From an uncultured Treponema sp. (GTDB lineage Bacteria > Spirochaetota > Spirochaetia > Treponematales > Treponemataceae): 64,000 nucleotides of DNA. Below, in pieces: positions 50,694-59,336 of the stretch (position 1 is its first letter; each line of letters opens with the position of its first letter). The translations under genes were made by a program, and so were the position numbers. The stretch covers positions 62,001 to 126,000 of the forward strand of contig ONPD01000002.1 in NCBI GenBank assembly GCA_900319625.1. Reading direction: 5' to 3'. The notes beneath the pieces are model-generated. The model worked only from the letters and a program-made list of their open reading frames with translations. It was not told where the DNA came from and searched no databases.

Positions 50694-51179
50694 ATGGCAG
50701 ACACATTGATTGTTTATTTTTCACTTGAAGGTAATGTTGATTTTGTTTCGCGGGAGCTTGCAAAAGAGCTTGGTGCTGATTTATACCGCTTGCAGACGGT
50801 AAAAGAATATCCTAAAAAGGGCTTGATGAAGTTTGTTCACGGCGGTCGGGATACAATTAAGGGCTTTAAGCCGGAGTTGAAAGGGCAGTTGCCGGATTTG
50901 TCTGCATATAAGACTATTCTTGTGGGTGCGCCAGTTTGGGCAAGTAAACCGGCGGCTCCTTTGAACACATTTTTTGATGGGGCAGATTTTTCCGGTAAAA
51001 GCGTAAGTTTATTTGCATCGAGTGCGGGCGGAAACTCAAAGAAATGCCTTTCCATTATGCGGGAAATTGCAGGAAAAAAAGGCGGCACTGTAAAGGCGGA
51101 AGAAGAATTTACAAATCCTCTTAAAGACCCGGAAAAAACAATCGCCCAGGTAAAGGCTTTTGCGGAAAGAATAAAATGA
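50694..51179 (+). CDS. Flavodoxin-family protein
   Basis: A 161-aa soluble protein of the flavodoxin fold. The phosphate-binding loop region is IVYFSLEGNVD near the N-terminus, and GAPVWASKPAAPLNTF is the second FMN-contact segment. Resembles Flavodoxin_4-type reductases rather than classical electron-carrier flavodoxin. GGAG precedes the ATG. The end overlaps the next gene by four bases (ATGA), so the two are co-translated. Confidence 0.85.
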   Translation: MADTLIVYFSLEGNVDFVSRELAKELGADLYRLQTVKEYPKKGLMKFVHGGRDTIKGFKPELKGQLPDLSAYKTILVGAPVWASKPAAPLNTFFDGADFSGKSVSLFASSAGGNSKKCLSIMREIAGKKGGTVKAEEEFTNPLKDPEKTIAQVKAFAERIK

Positions 51180-51820
51180 AAAATGGTAAGCAGCCAGATC
51201 CGATGACGATTCATCCGATTGCGAATTACGATAAAGAAATCTATGTGAAGCCTACGCTGAAAAATCCGCAGATTATTGTGGGGGATTTTACTTATATTGC
51301 AGATTCTGATTTTGAAAGTCATGTTACGCACTTATATGAGTGGAACGGGGACAAGCTCATAATCGGTAAGTTCTGCCAGATTGCTGCGGGGGTTGAGTTT
51401 GTAATGAACGGTGCAAATCATCAGATGAATGCGGTCACGACTTTTCCCTTTTTCACGCTTGAGGGCTGGAACGCGAATCCACCTGTTCAAAGCGACATGC
51501 CGCTAAAAGGTGACACAGTAATTGAAAATGATGTTTGGATTGGTCAGAATGCTGTGATTTTACCAGGTGTGCATATTGGTGACGGTGCGTTTATCGGTGC
51601 GAATGCAGTTGTTGGATGCAATGTTGAGCCCTATTCGGTTGTGGTCGGAAATCCTGCCCGTAAAATTCGAAAACGTTTTGATGACCAATTGATTGAACTT
51701 CTCGAAAAATTCAAATGGTGGGATAAATCGATTGAAGAAATTGATTCGCTGCTTCCGATTTTGACGAGCGGAAATCTGGAAATGGTGAGAGAAGAATTGA
51801 AGAAACGGCTGGGCATGTAA
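51176..51820 (+). CDS. Vat/CatB-like hexapeptide-repeat acetyltransferase
   Basis: A 214-aa acyltransferase of the xenobiotic (Vat/CatB) type. Residues include KLIIGKFCQIAAGVEF, MNGANHQM with the catalytic-type His, GDTVIENDVWIGQNAVILPG and GNPARKIRKRF, all following the streptogramin A acetyltransferase pattern; the KWWDKSIEEI segment near the end is also shared. It would use acetyl-CoA. Close relatives on chromosomes are not always resistance genes, so the substrate is open. It is coupled to the flavodoxin gene. Confidence 0.85.
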   Translation: MKNGKQPDPMTIHPIANYDKEIYVKPTLKNPQIIVGDFTYIADSDFESHVTHLYEWNGDKLIIGKFCQIAAGVEFVMNGANHQMNAVTTFPFFTLEGWNANPPVQSDMPLKGDTVIENDVWIGQNAVILPGVHIGDGAFIGANAVVGCNVEPYSVVVGNPARKIRKRFDDQLIELLEKFKWWDKSIEEIDSLLPILTSGNLEMVREELKKRLGM

Positions 51821-51965
51821 AATCGGTTAGCGATTGGAGTGGCGGGCGATTGGCTTTTTGCTTCCGCTTTTGAAGGAAGGGACTTTTCACGAAAAGCTTG
51901 GAGACGGAACGCTTTATATTCTTCTTGATTTTGAAAAAAAGGATAATTTTTACTATATTAAAGAT

Positions 51966-53294
51966 ATGAATATTGCAGTAGATTTTTCGAACATTTTTGT
52001 TTTAGTTTTTCTTTTTGGAACTTTGATAACTTTTTTAATCAATCAGTTTCTGGAATTTATTGATTATCGGGCCCGCGTAAAAAATGGCGGCAAGCTTCCC
52101 GAGATTTTGCAGAAAATTCCGCTTTCAGCTCAAACTTTTGATGGTGAAAAGCTTAAAAAAATCTGCGAATACGAAAACGCAAAATATTTTGCCTGGATTC
52201 CGTCGTCAATCTGCAGTTTGCTGCTTGAACTTGCACTTGTTGTCTTCGGTTTTTATCCTTTTGTTTTGAACTTTTTGACTGAGATTTTCGGTCAGCCAGC
52301 AGCAATTGGCAGTACTTTTACCATTTTCTTTTTCTTTATGATAATTGCTGGAATTCCTTCTTCAATTCTGGGCCTTCCTTTTTCTCTTTACCGCGAGTTT
52401 GTCGTAGAAAAGAAATTCGGCTTTTCAAAAATGACTGTAAAGCTCTGGCTTTCTGATATGATTAAGGGGATTTTAGTTTCTCTGATTCTTTCAGCTCTCC
52501 TTACAATTGCCGCAGCAGTCTTTTTTGTAAAGTTTACTGCAAGCTGGTGGGCAATTCTTTCTGCCGTGCTGATTGCCTTTACCTTTATCATGCAGATTGT
52601 TTACCCTAAGTTTATAGCGCCTCTTTTCAATAAATTCACACCGCTTGAAGAAGGCGAAGTAAAAGAAAAAATCACAGCTGTGCTGAACAAGGTCGGTTTT
52701 AAGAACGGGGGACTTTTTGTAATGGATGCTTCCCGCCGAAGCGGTCATTCAAATGCATATTTCAGCGGCTTTGGAAAAACAAAGCGAATCGTTCTTTACG
52801 ATACACTCTTAAAATCTCTGACTGCTGATGAACTTGCGGCAGTTCTGGGACACGAACTTGGACATTTCAAACTTCACCATATCACAAAGCGGCTTTTTAT
52901 TATGATTCCGCTTGAGTTTGTTGTAATGTTCATTCTGTACAAGCTTGCAAACTTTACTTCGCTTTACCAGGGCTTCGGCTTTGCTTCGGTAACGGCACAG
53001 AATATTTCCAGCTTCCAGTTTATCGGCCTTTTCCTTGCAATTACAATTTATTCTGCCCTAAGTGAGATTTTAAGTCCGCTTGTAAATCTTTCTTCAAGAA
53101 AGCAGGAATATCAGGCGGATGCCTTCAGTGCAAAAGTTCTAGAGTCGTCAGAGCCTTTAATCACAGGTCTTATCAAACTGAACAGCGATAACCTTTCTGA
53201 GTTGATTCCGCCAAAGATTTATGTTTTCTGGAATTATTCGCATCCGACTCTGGTAGAAAGAATAGAAAAGCTAGAGGCAAAGCTTCAGGCCTAG
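51966..53294 (+). CDS. M48 membrane metallopeptidase (CAAX/Ste24-like)
   Basis: A 442-aa integral membrane zinc peptidase with about six hydrophobic segments. The zinc motif is HELGH (LGHELGHFKLHH) and the third ligand is in a later segment, SSRKQEYQADAFS. It resembles Ste24/HtpX-type enzymes that trim membrane proteins. ATG 51966 begins at the first membrane helix; a longer frame from 51834 is mostly charged and probably not translated. The end overlaps the convergent barrel gene by 24 bases. Confidence 0.85.
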   Translation: MNIAVDFSNIFVLVFLFGTLITFLINQFLEFIDYRARVKNGGKLPEILQKIPLSAQTFDGEKLKKICEYENAKYFAWIPSSICSLLLELALVVFGFYPFVLNFLTEIFGQPAAIGSTFTIFFFFMIIAGIPSSILGLPFSLYREFVVEKKFGFSKMTVKLWLSDMIKGILVSLILSALLTIAAAVFFVKFTASWWAILSAVLIAFTFIMQIVYPKFIAPLFNKFTPLEEGEVKEKITAVLNKVGFKNGGLFVMDASRRSGHSNAYFSGFGKTKRIVLYDTLLKSLTADELAAVLGHELGHFKLHHITKRLFIMIPLEFVVMFILYKLANFTSLYQGFGFASVTAQNISSFQFIGLFLAITIYSALSEILSPLVNLSSRKQEYQADAFSAKVLESSEPLITGLIKLNSDNLSELIPPKIYVFWNYSHPTLVERIEKLEAKLQA

Positions 53295-53993
53295 CGAAAT
53301 AATCATTGCCTGAGCGCCCTCTCCACTTGCGAAGAAACCGGCCGGTAGATAGATGTTCATTGTTGGGCCTGCCTTCAGGTGGTCTGTAAAGGTGTAAAGC
53401 CAGCTGCCGCCAAGTGAAAAGTAGAGAAAGCGGGCATTCTGCCAGAACCAGCTGTTGATCTCGTCCATATCGCTGCCGGCGCTGCCTGTGTAGCCGGAAT
53501 CACTTTCCTTAACGCCGCCCGCAAGAATTCCAAAGCGCATTAAAAGGGCCGCACCTGCTTGTACCTGGAAGCGTGATTTTTCTGAGGCAAAAATCTGAAA
53601 AACCGCCGGAATATCCAGAAGAAAGCTGATTGTCTGAGAGGTGCGGTTTTCAATTTCGGCAGGGAGAGCTTTTCCGTCATACCAGAGGTGATACATCATA
53701 AAAAAACTGAGGGTCGGCTGGATTGCAAATCTTGCTGCCTTTGGGAAGAGAAACCCGATTCCCAGCGGATAAATTATCGGGGAAGGGGCGCTTACAAGAG
53801 TGCTTTCCGGGTTTATGTAAACTGCGGGAGTGAATTGCAGTAAAAAATCAATTGAAGAAAAAAAAGATTTGTTTGAAGGATTTTCTTCAGCCGGCACGGA
53901 AGCCTGATTTGCATCGGTATCTTCCTGCGCGGCAAGTCCGCCTAAGCCCAGAGAAAAAATTACTGCTGTGATGAGAAAAAGTTTTTTCATCAA
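53271..53993 (-). CDS. Predicted outer-membrane beta-barrel protein
   Basis: A 240-aa protein with a type I signal peptide (MKKLFLITAVIFSLGLGGLAAQ). The body has alternating hydrophobic strands rich in Phe, Leu, Ile and Gly, and a final strand ending in Leu (IISLGLKLCL). This suggests an eight-strand barrel or a periplasmic beta protein. No family was recognised. It sits at the start of a minus-strand group with two lipoproteins. Confidence 0.6.
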   Translation of the reverse strand: MMKKLFLITAVIFSLGLGGLAAQEDTDANQASVPAEENPSNKSFFSSIDFLLQFTPAVYINPESTLVSAPSPIIYPLGIGFLFPKAARFAIQPTLSFFMMYHLWYDGKALPAEIENRTSQTISFLLDIPAVFQIFASEKSRFQVQAGAALLMRFGILAGGVKESDSGYTGSAGSDMDEINSWFWQNARFLYFSLGGSWLYTFTDHLKAGPTMNIYLPAGFFASGEGAQAMIISLGLKLCL

Positions 53994-53998
53994 TAATA

Positions 53999-55297
53999 TT
54001 ATAACTTAGAATAGAGAGTTTTGTTCAAATTTATTTCAACAAAACCTGCGCGCCCGGTTTTAAAGAATGAAGTTTCTTCCCAGGCGGCGTAGAGGCTTGT
54101 GCCTGAAATTACGAAATCTGAATAAACAAAATCGTCCGGTAATTTTGGAAGGCGGATTGCAACGGGCTTTCCTCCGCGGAGAATGTGCTTTCCCGGAAGT
54201 GCCCCCTCCAGAAAGAGAGTTCCGTCTTCAAAAAGCGCTGCGGACCAGGTCTGCGCCAGAATTGCGGTGGCGTAAAGCTCGCGGGCTGAAGCGGCATTTT
54301 CGCGCGGGGAGGCGGCAGCTCCGCTTTCCCCGGTGCTGCTTCCGCTTCCCCCGGTGGCACCTGCCGGGCCTGATGAGGCATTGCCCCCCGCCGGCGCCCA
54401 TCCGTTCTGAGCCACATTCTTATAATTTCTCCAGGAGCATCCACCGGAGTTTTTTACGTCAATCGAAAAATTTGTGCGCTTTGAAAATCCTGCCAGCATC
54501 TTTTTGATTCTTTCCGGCGCCAGTTTATATTCCAGCTGCTCTTTTTTTGCACGGAATTCGTCCTGATTTGATTCCCATTGCGAAATGTTTGCCTTTGCAT
54601 TTACCGGGCTGAGGGTCAAAAGAGACTGAATCGGTTTCCAGTTTATGTAATTAAATTCGGTTTTTGTATCAGAAATCGTTTTAATGCAGCAGGTCCAGTT
54701 GATGCCGTCCCAGTAATAATCGACAACCTCGGAGTTTTTTTCTTTTGTGAGGTTATTGCAGTTGATAATCGGGTAGGCGATTTTAGAAGCCGGGTCAAAC
54801 TGAATCAAAAAGAGATGCTGGCTGTCTTCTGCACTGTATTTAAAATCCTTGATTGTGTCGTTAAAAAATGCGCTCTTAAAAACTGAAAATATAGGGGTTT
54901 CATTCAGAAAAATAAGATTTCCCGCAGTCCTGTCAGTAAAAATATTTTCATCTTTGGAAAGCTGTTTTTCTTCGCCATTAAAGCTGATTATTCCAAGCCG
55001 GTTGATTACGGCAAAGGCCTTGTTTTCGCCTGCTGTCGTTGCACAGTTTGCGCTTGAAATTCTTATTGCTTCAGTCCAGGGAATAAAGGCTGTCTGGGGA
55101 ACATTCTGAACTGTAGCAACTTTCTTAAAGCCTTCCCGGGTAAAATAATACCAGGTATGGGAGCCGTTCGATTCGCCCGCAGAAATCTGAGGAATATTAT
55201 CAAATTTTTTATCTGCAATGCTTTTTTCCTTACAGGCTGTCAAACAAAGCAATAAAGTAAAAGAAAAAAAACAAAGAAATCTATTCAGAATGCGCAT
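53999..55297 (-). CDS. Putative lipoprotein, Treponema-type
   Basis: A 432-aa protein with a lipobox (LTAC, Cys near residue 22). The body is mixed, with a low-complexity Gly/Ser/Ala segment (about residues 305-345) whose DNA is notably GC-rich. No domain was recognised. Its start overlaps the end of the next upstream lipoprotein gene, and it ends six bases before the barrel gene start, so the three form an operon. Confidence 0.7.
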   Translation of the reverse strand: MRILNRFLCFFSFTLLLCLTACKEKSIADKKFDNIPQISAGESNGSHTWYYFTREGFKKVATVQNVPQTAFIPWTEAIRISSANCATTAGENKAFAVINRLGIISFNGEEKQLSKDENIFTDRTAGNLIFLNETPIFSVFKSAFFNDTIKDFKYSAEDSQHLFLIQFDPASKIAYPIINCNNLTKEKNSEVVDYYWDGINWTCCIKTISDTKTEFNYINWKPIQSLLTLSPVNAKANISQWESNQDEFRAKKEQLEYKLAPERIKKMLAGFSKRTNFSIDVKNSGGCSWRNYKNVAQNGWAPAGGNASSGPAGATGGSGSSTGESGAAASPRENAASARELYATAILAQTWSAALFEDGTLFLEGALPGKHILRGGKPVAIRLPKLPDDFVYSDFVISGTSLYAAWEETSFFKTGRAGFVEINLNKTLYSKL

Positions 55298-56162
55298 AAT
55301 CTTCTATATATATCGGCATATATGTGTAGTCTGCTGATACTTTTTTTGAAGATGTTGCTGTGAGTCTTGCGCCATATGTGTTGTCTATTAAAAATGTCTG
55401 GGGAGTTTTTTTCTTTAAGAAGATAAGTCCAAGTTTTTCTATGATGTCATTTTCCGGAATGTAGCTGGAAAGGATTTTGCTTTGCGGCAGATTTATGCTT
55501 TCTAGATTTACGGAATAAATATACTTTGTTTTCAGGTAATTTGAATCAAAGGTCGCAAAACTGAGGTTATCCAGCAGTGTGGAAGTGTCAATCTGCCAGG
55601 GATTATAAAATTTTGAATCTTCAGAGCTTTTTTCACCATTTGAAATAATCTTCTGCTGAAATTTCTTCCAGTTGAATTCCATAAGGAATTTTTCCATTTC
55701 AGAAGCTGATGTTCCTGACAGATTTTTTCCTTCTATTAATTTTTCGATAATATCTGCGGTAAATCCTTCTTCCCAGGAAAGAGTAAGGCAGAGTGACGAA
55801 CAGTCGTCATTTACCTCAAGGGAATGAGGATAGACTGTACCTGCCGGTTTGAAAAACTGGGTTTCACTTCCGTCGGAAAGTAAAGTAATCGGACAGGCAG
55901 TAATGCTTAGGGGGCTGTTTACTTTTGGAGTGATTGTGAAGGATGAACTTTGGGCGGGCAGGTAGAAGCTGCTGATTTTTTTGGCTGTGGAGACCTTGAT
56001 TTTCCAGCGGGACAGGGGCGGGTAGGGGGCAGCGGAGTTTGTAAGATAATCCCACGATGGAAGAATGACTTCGATTTTTTCTTCATCAGACGCCAAATCT
56101 GATTTGCAGGCCGGAAGCAAAAAGCAAAGAATTATATAGAAACAAAAAGATATTTTTCTCAT
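55281..56162 (-). CDS. Putative lipoprotein
   Basis: A 293-aa protein from ATG 56162, which begins the signal peptide; a longer start at 56198 is unlikely. The lipobox is LPAC. The body is mainly beta-structured and Ser/Thr/Lys-rich. It overlaps the next lipoprotein gene by 17 bases and may work with it at the cell surface or periplasm. No family was recognised. Confidence 0.7.
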   Translation of the reverse strand: MRKISFCFYIILCFLLPACKSDLASDEEKIEVILPSWDYLTNSAAPYPPLSRWKIKVSTAKKISSFYLPAQSSSFTITPKVNSPLSITACPITLLSDGSETQFFKPAGTVYPHSLEVNDDCSSLCLTLSWEEGFTADIIEKLIEGKNLSGTSASEMEKFLMEFNWKKFQQKIISNGEKSSEDSKFYNPWQIDTSTLLDNLSFATFDSNYLKTKYIYSVNLESINLPQSKILSSYIPENDIIEKLGLIFLKKKTPQTFLIDNTYGARLTATSSKKVSADYTYMPIYIEDYAHSE

Positions 56163-56213
56163 ATCTATATAATTCGATTTTTTTGCAAATTCCGGCAATG
56201 TTTTAAAAAAAAT

Positions 56214-56663
56214 CTATTCAAATTTTGCGATTTCTGACTGGCAGAGCTGGTCGCAGACTTCGTTGTACTGAATGCCGGCGTGACCTTTTACCCAGTTCCA
56301 GGTTACGGTCAGCTGGGCATTTAATTCGTCTAGCTGCACCCAGAGGTCCTGATTTTTTACAGGCTTTTTGTCGGCAGTTTTCCAGCCCTTTGCCTTCCAG
56401 GATTTTATCCAGGTGGTGATGCCGTTTTTTACGTACTGGCTGTCGATATTCACTGTGACCGGGCGGCCTGCAAAGGTTGGGGTGTTTTTTACAACGCTGA
56501 GGCCTGCGATTGCGGCGCAGAGTTCCATGCGGTTGTTTGTGGTAAGTTTTTCGCCGCCGGAAAGCTGTTTTGCAACTCCGTCAGCAATTACAACAATTCC
56601 CCAGCCGCCAGGCCCAGGGTTCCCGTGGCAGCCGCCATCTGTATATATTACAATTTCGTTCAT
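56214..56663 (-). CDS. rnhA: Ribonuclease HI
   Basis: A 149-aa enzyme that cuts RNA in RNA-DNA hybrids. The catalytic acidic residues lie in YTDGGCHGNPG, NNRMEL, NIDSQYV, and the C-terminal GHAGIQYNEVCDQL. Length is usual for RNase HI. The expected N-terminal and basic-loop parts (WIKSWKAKGWKTADKK) are present. Confidence 0.95.
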   Translation of the reverse strand: MNEIVIYTDGGCHGNPGPGGWGIVVIADGVAKQLSGGEKLTTNNRMELCAAIAGLSVVKNTPTFAGRPVTVNIDSQYVKNGITTWIKSWKAKGWKTADKKPVKNQDLWVQLDELNAQLTVTWNWVKGHAGIQYNEVCDQLCQSEIAKFE

Positions 56664-56678
56664 AATTTATCCTTAAGG

Positions 56679-56743
56679 AGGGGAAAGCCTTCCCCTCGCT
56701 CCAAAGTCCTCGCTTCGCTGCGGTCTTTTCCGCTACCCCTTCT
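56679..56743. repeat. Dispersed palindromic intergenic repeat, copy 1
   Basis: Starts with the 18-bp near-palindrome AGGGGAAAGCCTTCCCCT (56679-56696), has a central CTTCGCTGCGG hairpin-like part, and ends CTACCCCTTCT (56733-56743), just at the SGNH gene stop. A related copy lies inverted at 58291-58340. Confidence 0.7.
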
Positions 56744-57436
56744 TTAGGCTTCCTTACGTAATTCAGGAATCGCTTTAATCCATATATCGGCCATAAACTT
56801 GTAGCCTTTTTCATTCGGATGGATTCCGTCCTGACACATAAGGTCGTCAAACTTTCCGCTTTCAAGCATAGCTTCCCGCATATTTACATACTGCACCTTG
56901 TTCTTTTTTGCAAAGTCTAAAAGTGCCTCGTCGTATTCTTTCTGATTTTTGAAAGGCTTTTCCTTGTCGCCGCCTAAAAAGTCCAGAATATTCTGGGCAT
57001 TATGTCCGTTGGTGATGTGCTTGAACCAGCGTTCTGCACACAAGGCAGGACTTATCATAATTACCGGTGTTATTTTATGTTCACGGAGAGTTTCTATCAT
57101 TTCTGAATAAATGCGGATAAAATCTGCCGGAGGGGTACGCTGAATATGAGCTTCGTTTGGATTTTCGCTGACAAGAGCCCAGTCGTAATCGCTGTCGTTG
57201 CCGCAGAATTCTACGATGCAGAAGTCGGCAGTTTCGCCACGTTCAAGCATTTTGTTGAGTTTGCGCTGGCCTTTGGAAATAACGTTGCCAAAAACTGACT
57301 GGTTGTCCATTTCAAAGCCGAGTGCCTTCTGGGCCAGGTTCAGGCTTGAATCTTCTATAATATCAAAAAGATGGCCGCTGGCTGTGCCGGTAACAGCACC
57401 TTTAAGGATGGAATCTCCAATTACAATAATTTTCAT
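56744..57436 (-). CDS. SGNH/GDSL-family hydrolase
   Basis: A 230-aa esterase-type protein. The block I motif is IVIGDSILKG (catalytic Ser), block III is FCGNDSDYDW with GND, and block V is DGIHPNEKGY (catalytic Asp and His). ATG 57436 follows GGAG and is preferred to 57454. There is no signal peptide, so it acts in the cytoplasm on an unknown ester substrate. The nested repeat element lies directly upstream. Confidence 0.9.
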   Translation of the reverse strand: MKIIVIGDSILKGAVTGTASGHLFDIIEDSSLNLAQKALGFEMDNQSVFGNVISKGQRKLNKMLERGETADFCIVEFCGNDSDYDWALVSENPNEAHIQRTPPADFIRIYSEMIETLREHKITPVIMISPALCAERWFKHITNGHNAQNILDFLGGDKEKPFKNQKEYDEALLDFAKKNKVQYVNMREAMLESGKFDDLMCQDGIHPNEKGYKFMADIWIKAIPELRKEA

Positions 57437-57453
57437 AAAAATGTCTCCTACCA

Positions 57454-57609
57454 ATAAAAAATGCTCCCAGTCAGGTAGTGAGGTTCAAAACCGCGCGATA
57501 TCGCGCTACATGCTGATTGTTGCAAAGAAACTATAAAATTGACCGCTCTCGCGGTCGCAACAATCAGAATGTTTTTGCCCCTCACTCCCTTCCTTCGCGC
57601 ATTTTTTAT
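57454..57609. repeat. Nested inverted-repeat element (candidate structured RNA or small mobile repeat)
   Basis: Four collinear stem pairs enclose one another: ATAAAAAATGC/GCATTTTTTAT (57454-57464/57599-57609); GGTAGTGAGG/CCTCACTCCC with one mismatch (57474-57483/57580-57589); CTGATTGTTGC/GCAACAATCAG (57513-57523/57557-57567); GACCGC/GCGGTC (57541-57546/57551-57556). A 14-bp palindrome GCGCGATATCGCGC sits at 57493-57506. It occupies nearly all of the space between hisB and the SGNH gene. Confidence 0.8.
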
Positions 57610-57634
57610 GATAATGCTTTATTTATTATTGTAA

Positions 57635-58246
57635 TTAAATAACGCCTTTTGTGCTAGGAACAGTTCCGCCGCGGCGTTCGTCGATTTCTACGGCGGCGCG
57701 GATGGCGCGGGATACGGCCTTGAAAGCGCCTTCGATTTTGTGGTGGTCGCTGCGGCCGCGGATTACGTCTATGTGGAGGTTGCAGGATGCGGCATTTACG
57801 AAGCCCTGCCAGAAATCTTCAAAGCAGTCGGTCTGGAAGCTGCCTTCCTTGCCGTTCTGAACAGAAACAAGAGGGATTCCTGTGAGGTTTGCGTTATTTA
57901 CAAGGTATGGGCGGCCGCCAAAATCTACGGCTGCCTGAACAAGACTTTCGTCCATAGGGTAGATGAAAAATCCTGAGCGGAAAATGCCTGCGCAGTCGCC
58001 CAGTGCCTTTTTAAAGCATTCACCAAGAACAATTCCTGTATCTTCGATTGTGTGGTGCTGGTCAACTTCAAGGTCGCCCGAAATGCTTCCGCTAAGGTCA
58101 AAAAGTCCGTGCTTGCAGAAGCTCTTAAGCATATGGTCAAAGAATCCGATTGGATTTTTTACGTCGCATTTGCCAGTGCCGTCCAGGTTGAGTGTGAGCT
58201 CAATCTGAGTTTCGCCGGTAGTTCTTTTTACTGTAGCAGTTCGCAT
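57635..58246 (-). CDS. hisB: Imidazoleglycerol-phosphate dehydratase
   Basis: A 203-aa histidine-biosynthesis enzyme with the metal-binding motifs DQHHTIEDTGI-like VDQHHTIEDTGIVLG and SDHHKIEGAFKA, and FDHMLKSFCKHG. Length is usual for the monofunctional enzyme. GGAGG precedes the ATG. It follows hisG on the same strand with one intergenic repeat between them. Confidence 0.96.
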   Translation of the reverse strand: MRTATVKRTTGETQIELTLNLDGTGKCDVKNPIGFFDHMLKSFCKHGLFDLSGSISGDLEVDQHHTIEDTGIVLGECFKKALGDCAGIFRSGFFIYPMDESLVQAAVDFGGRPYLVNNANLTGIPLVSVQNGKEGSFQTDCFEDFWQGFVNAASCNLHIDVIRGRSDHHKIEGAFKAVSRAIRAAVEIDERRGGTVPSTKGVI

Positions 58247-58290
58247 TTTATCCTCCAGGTTGATAACGGGGCGTTGCGGGGTGTCCCCGC

Positions 58291-58340
58291 AGAAGGGGTA
58301 GCCCGCAACGAAGTGCGGGCGCAGGGGAAGGCTTTCCCCT
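58291..58340. repeat. Dispersed palindromic intergenic repeat, copy 2 (inverted)
   Basis: The reverse complement of the copy at 56679: it begins AGAAGGGGTAG (58291-58301), has a CCCGCA/TGCGGG hairpin in the middle and ends with AGGGGAAGGCTTTCCCCT (58323-58340). A further GCGGGG/CCCCGC hairpin lies just before it, in the hisG-hisB gap. Confidence 0.7.
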
Positions 58341-59211
58341 ACAACATTACCTTACGCAGTTCGTATTCTACAATATCACTTGCACCAAGCTTCTGAAGTT
58401 TTGGGAGCAAGGTAGGAACTTCGCTCTTTTTAACGGCGATTTTGATTGCGTAACCGTTACCGCCGAACAAAGGAGAAACGGTCGGGCTCTTCATAGAAGG
58501 AATTCCCTTGATAAGAGTATCAAAATTTTCGTTTGAGCAGTTCATTTCAAGCATTACGCGGTTGCGGGCGTTCAAAACGGTTTCAAAGAGCATTTTGAGC
58601 TCCATGATTTTCTGCTTTTTCTCAGGGTCTTCCATTGCCTTTTTAGAAGCGTACATTCTGGTAGAAGATTCCATCAGAGTGTCGACAATCTTAAGGCGGT
58701 TTGCGCGCAGACTTGAACCTGTAGAAGTGTTGTCTACAAGAATCTGAGCGAGAGCTTCATCGTTGTCCTGAACAAAGCCTTCGCTGGTTCCCCAGGTGCG
58801 GAAAATTGTTCCGTCAATTTTTTTGTCTTCGATGTATTTCTTTGTAAGGGCCTGATATTCGGTTGCGATTGTAACATGGCCTTTAAGAAGCTTGTCGTAA
58901 TCAACTGTGTCAGGGATAGCGGCTACAATACGTACAGGGTCAAAACCAAGATCCATGATTTCTACAACGTCGTCCTGAACGCCGTTTTCGTAAACCCAGT
59001 CTTTTCCGCTGAAGCCAACGTCAGCCTTGTTCTGAGCCAAAAGGGCACTTGTAATCTGAGGCTTTACAACCTGGAAGGCAAGGTCATCCTGATTTGTGAT
59101 TGGAAAATAAGTGCGGTCAGGAAGATAAATTGAAATTCCTACGTCGCTCAAGAGTGAGTAAACTGATTCGTAGATTCTTCCTTTTGCAAGAAGGATTTTA
59201 AGTTTTTCCAT
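58339..59211 (-). CDS. hisG: ATP phosphoribosyltransferase (long form)
   Basis: A 290-aa first enzyme of histidine biosynthesis, which joins ATP and PRPP. VDNTSTGSSLRANRLK is the PRPP-binding loop region and a C-terminal regulatory-type domain (about 210-290) is present. The long form carries its own histidine-sensing domain and needs no HisZ. GGAG precedes the ATG, and a promoter lies upstream on the minus strand. Confidence 0.95.
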   Translation of the reverse strand: MEKLKILLAKGRIYESVYSLLSDVGISIYLPDRTYFPITNQDDLAFQVVKPQITSALLAQNKADVGFSGKDWVYENGVQDDVVEIMDLGFDPVRIVAAIPDTVDYDKLLKGHVTIATEYQALTKKYIEDKKIDGTIFRTWGTSEGFVQDNDEALAQILVDNTSTGSSLRANRLKIVDTLMESSTRMYASKKAMEDPEKKQKIMELKMLFETVLNARNRVMLEMNCSNENFDTLIKGIPSMKSPTVSPLFGGNGYAIKIAVKKSEVPTLLPKLQKLGASDIVEYELRKVML

Positions 59212-59248
59212 ATCATTTCTCCAAAAATGTATAAATATACATAATTAT

Positions 59249-59278
59249 ATAATATTTATACAAAAAATACTATATCAA
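59249..59278 (-). promoter_or_regulatory. Promoter of hisG
   Basis: The minus strand has TTGATA (59273-59278) and TATTAT (59249-59254), 18 bases apart, about 40 bases before the start codon. Confidence 0.5.
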
Positions 59279-59336
59279 AATAATTTGTGTTTTTTTATAT
59301 CCTATATTAGAATTATATTATTATAAAATAATTTGG

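Noticed and set aside
51834..51965. N-terminal extension of the M48 peptidase
   Set aside because: It is charged, lies before the first membrane helix and has no ribosome site; ATG 51966 fits the family.
54067..54507. 146-aa Arg/Pro-rich plus-strand frame
   Set aside because: It is antisense to the GC-rich low-complexity part of the lipoprotein gene.
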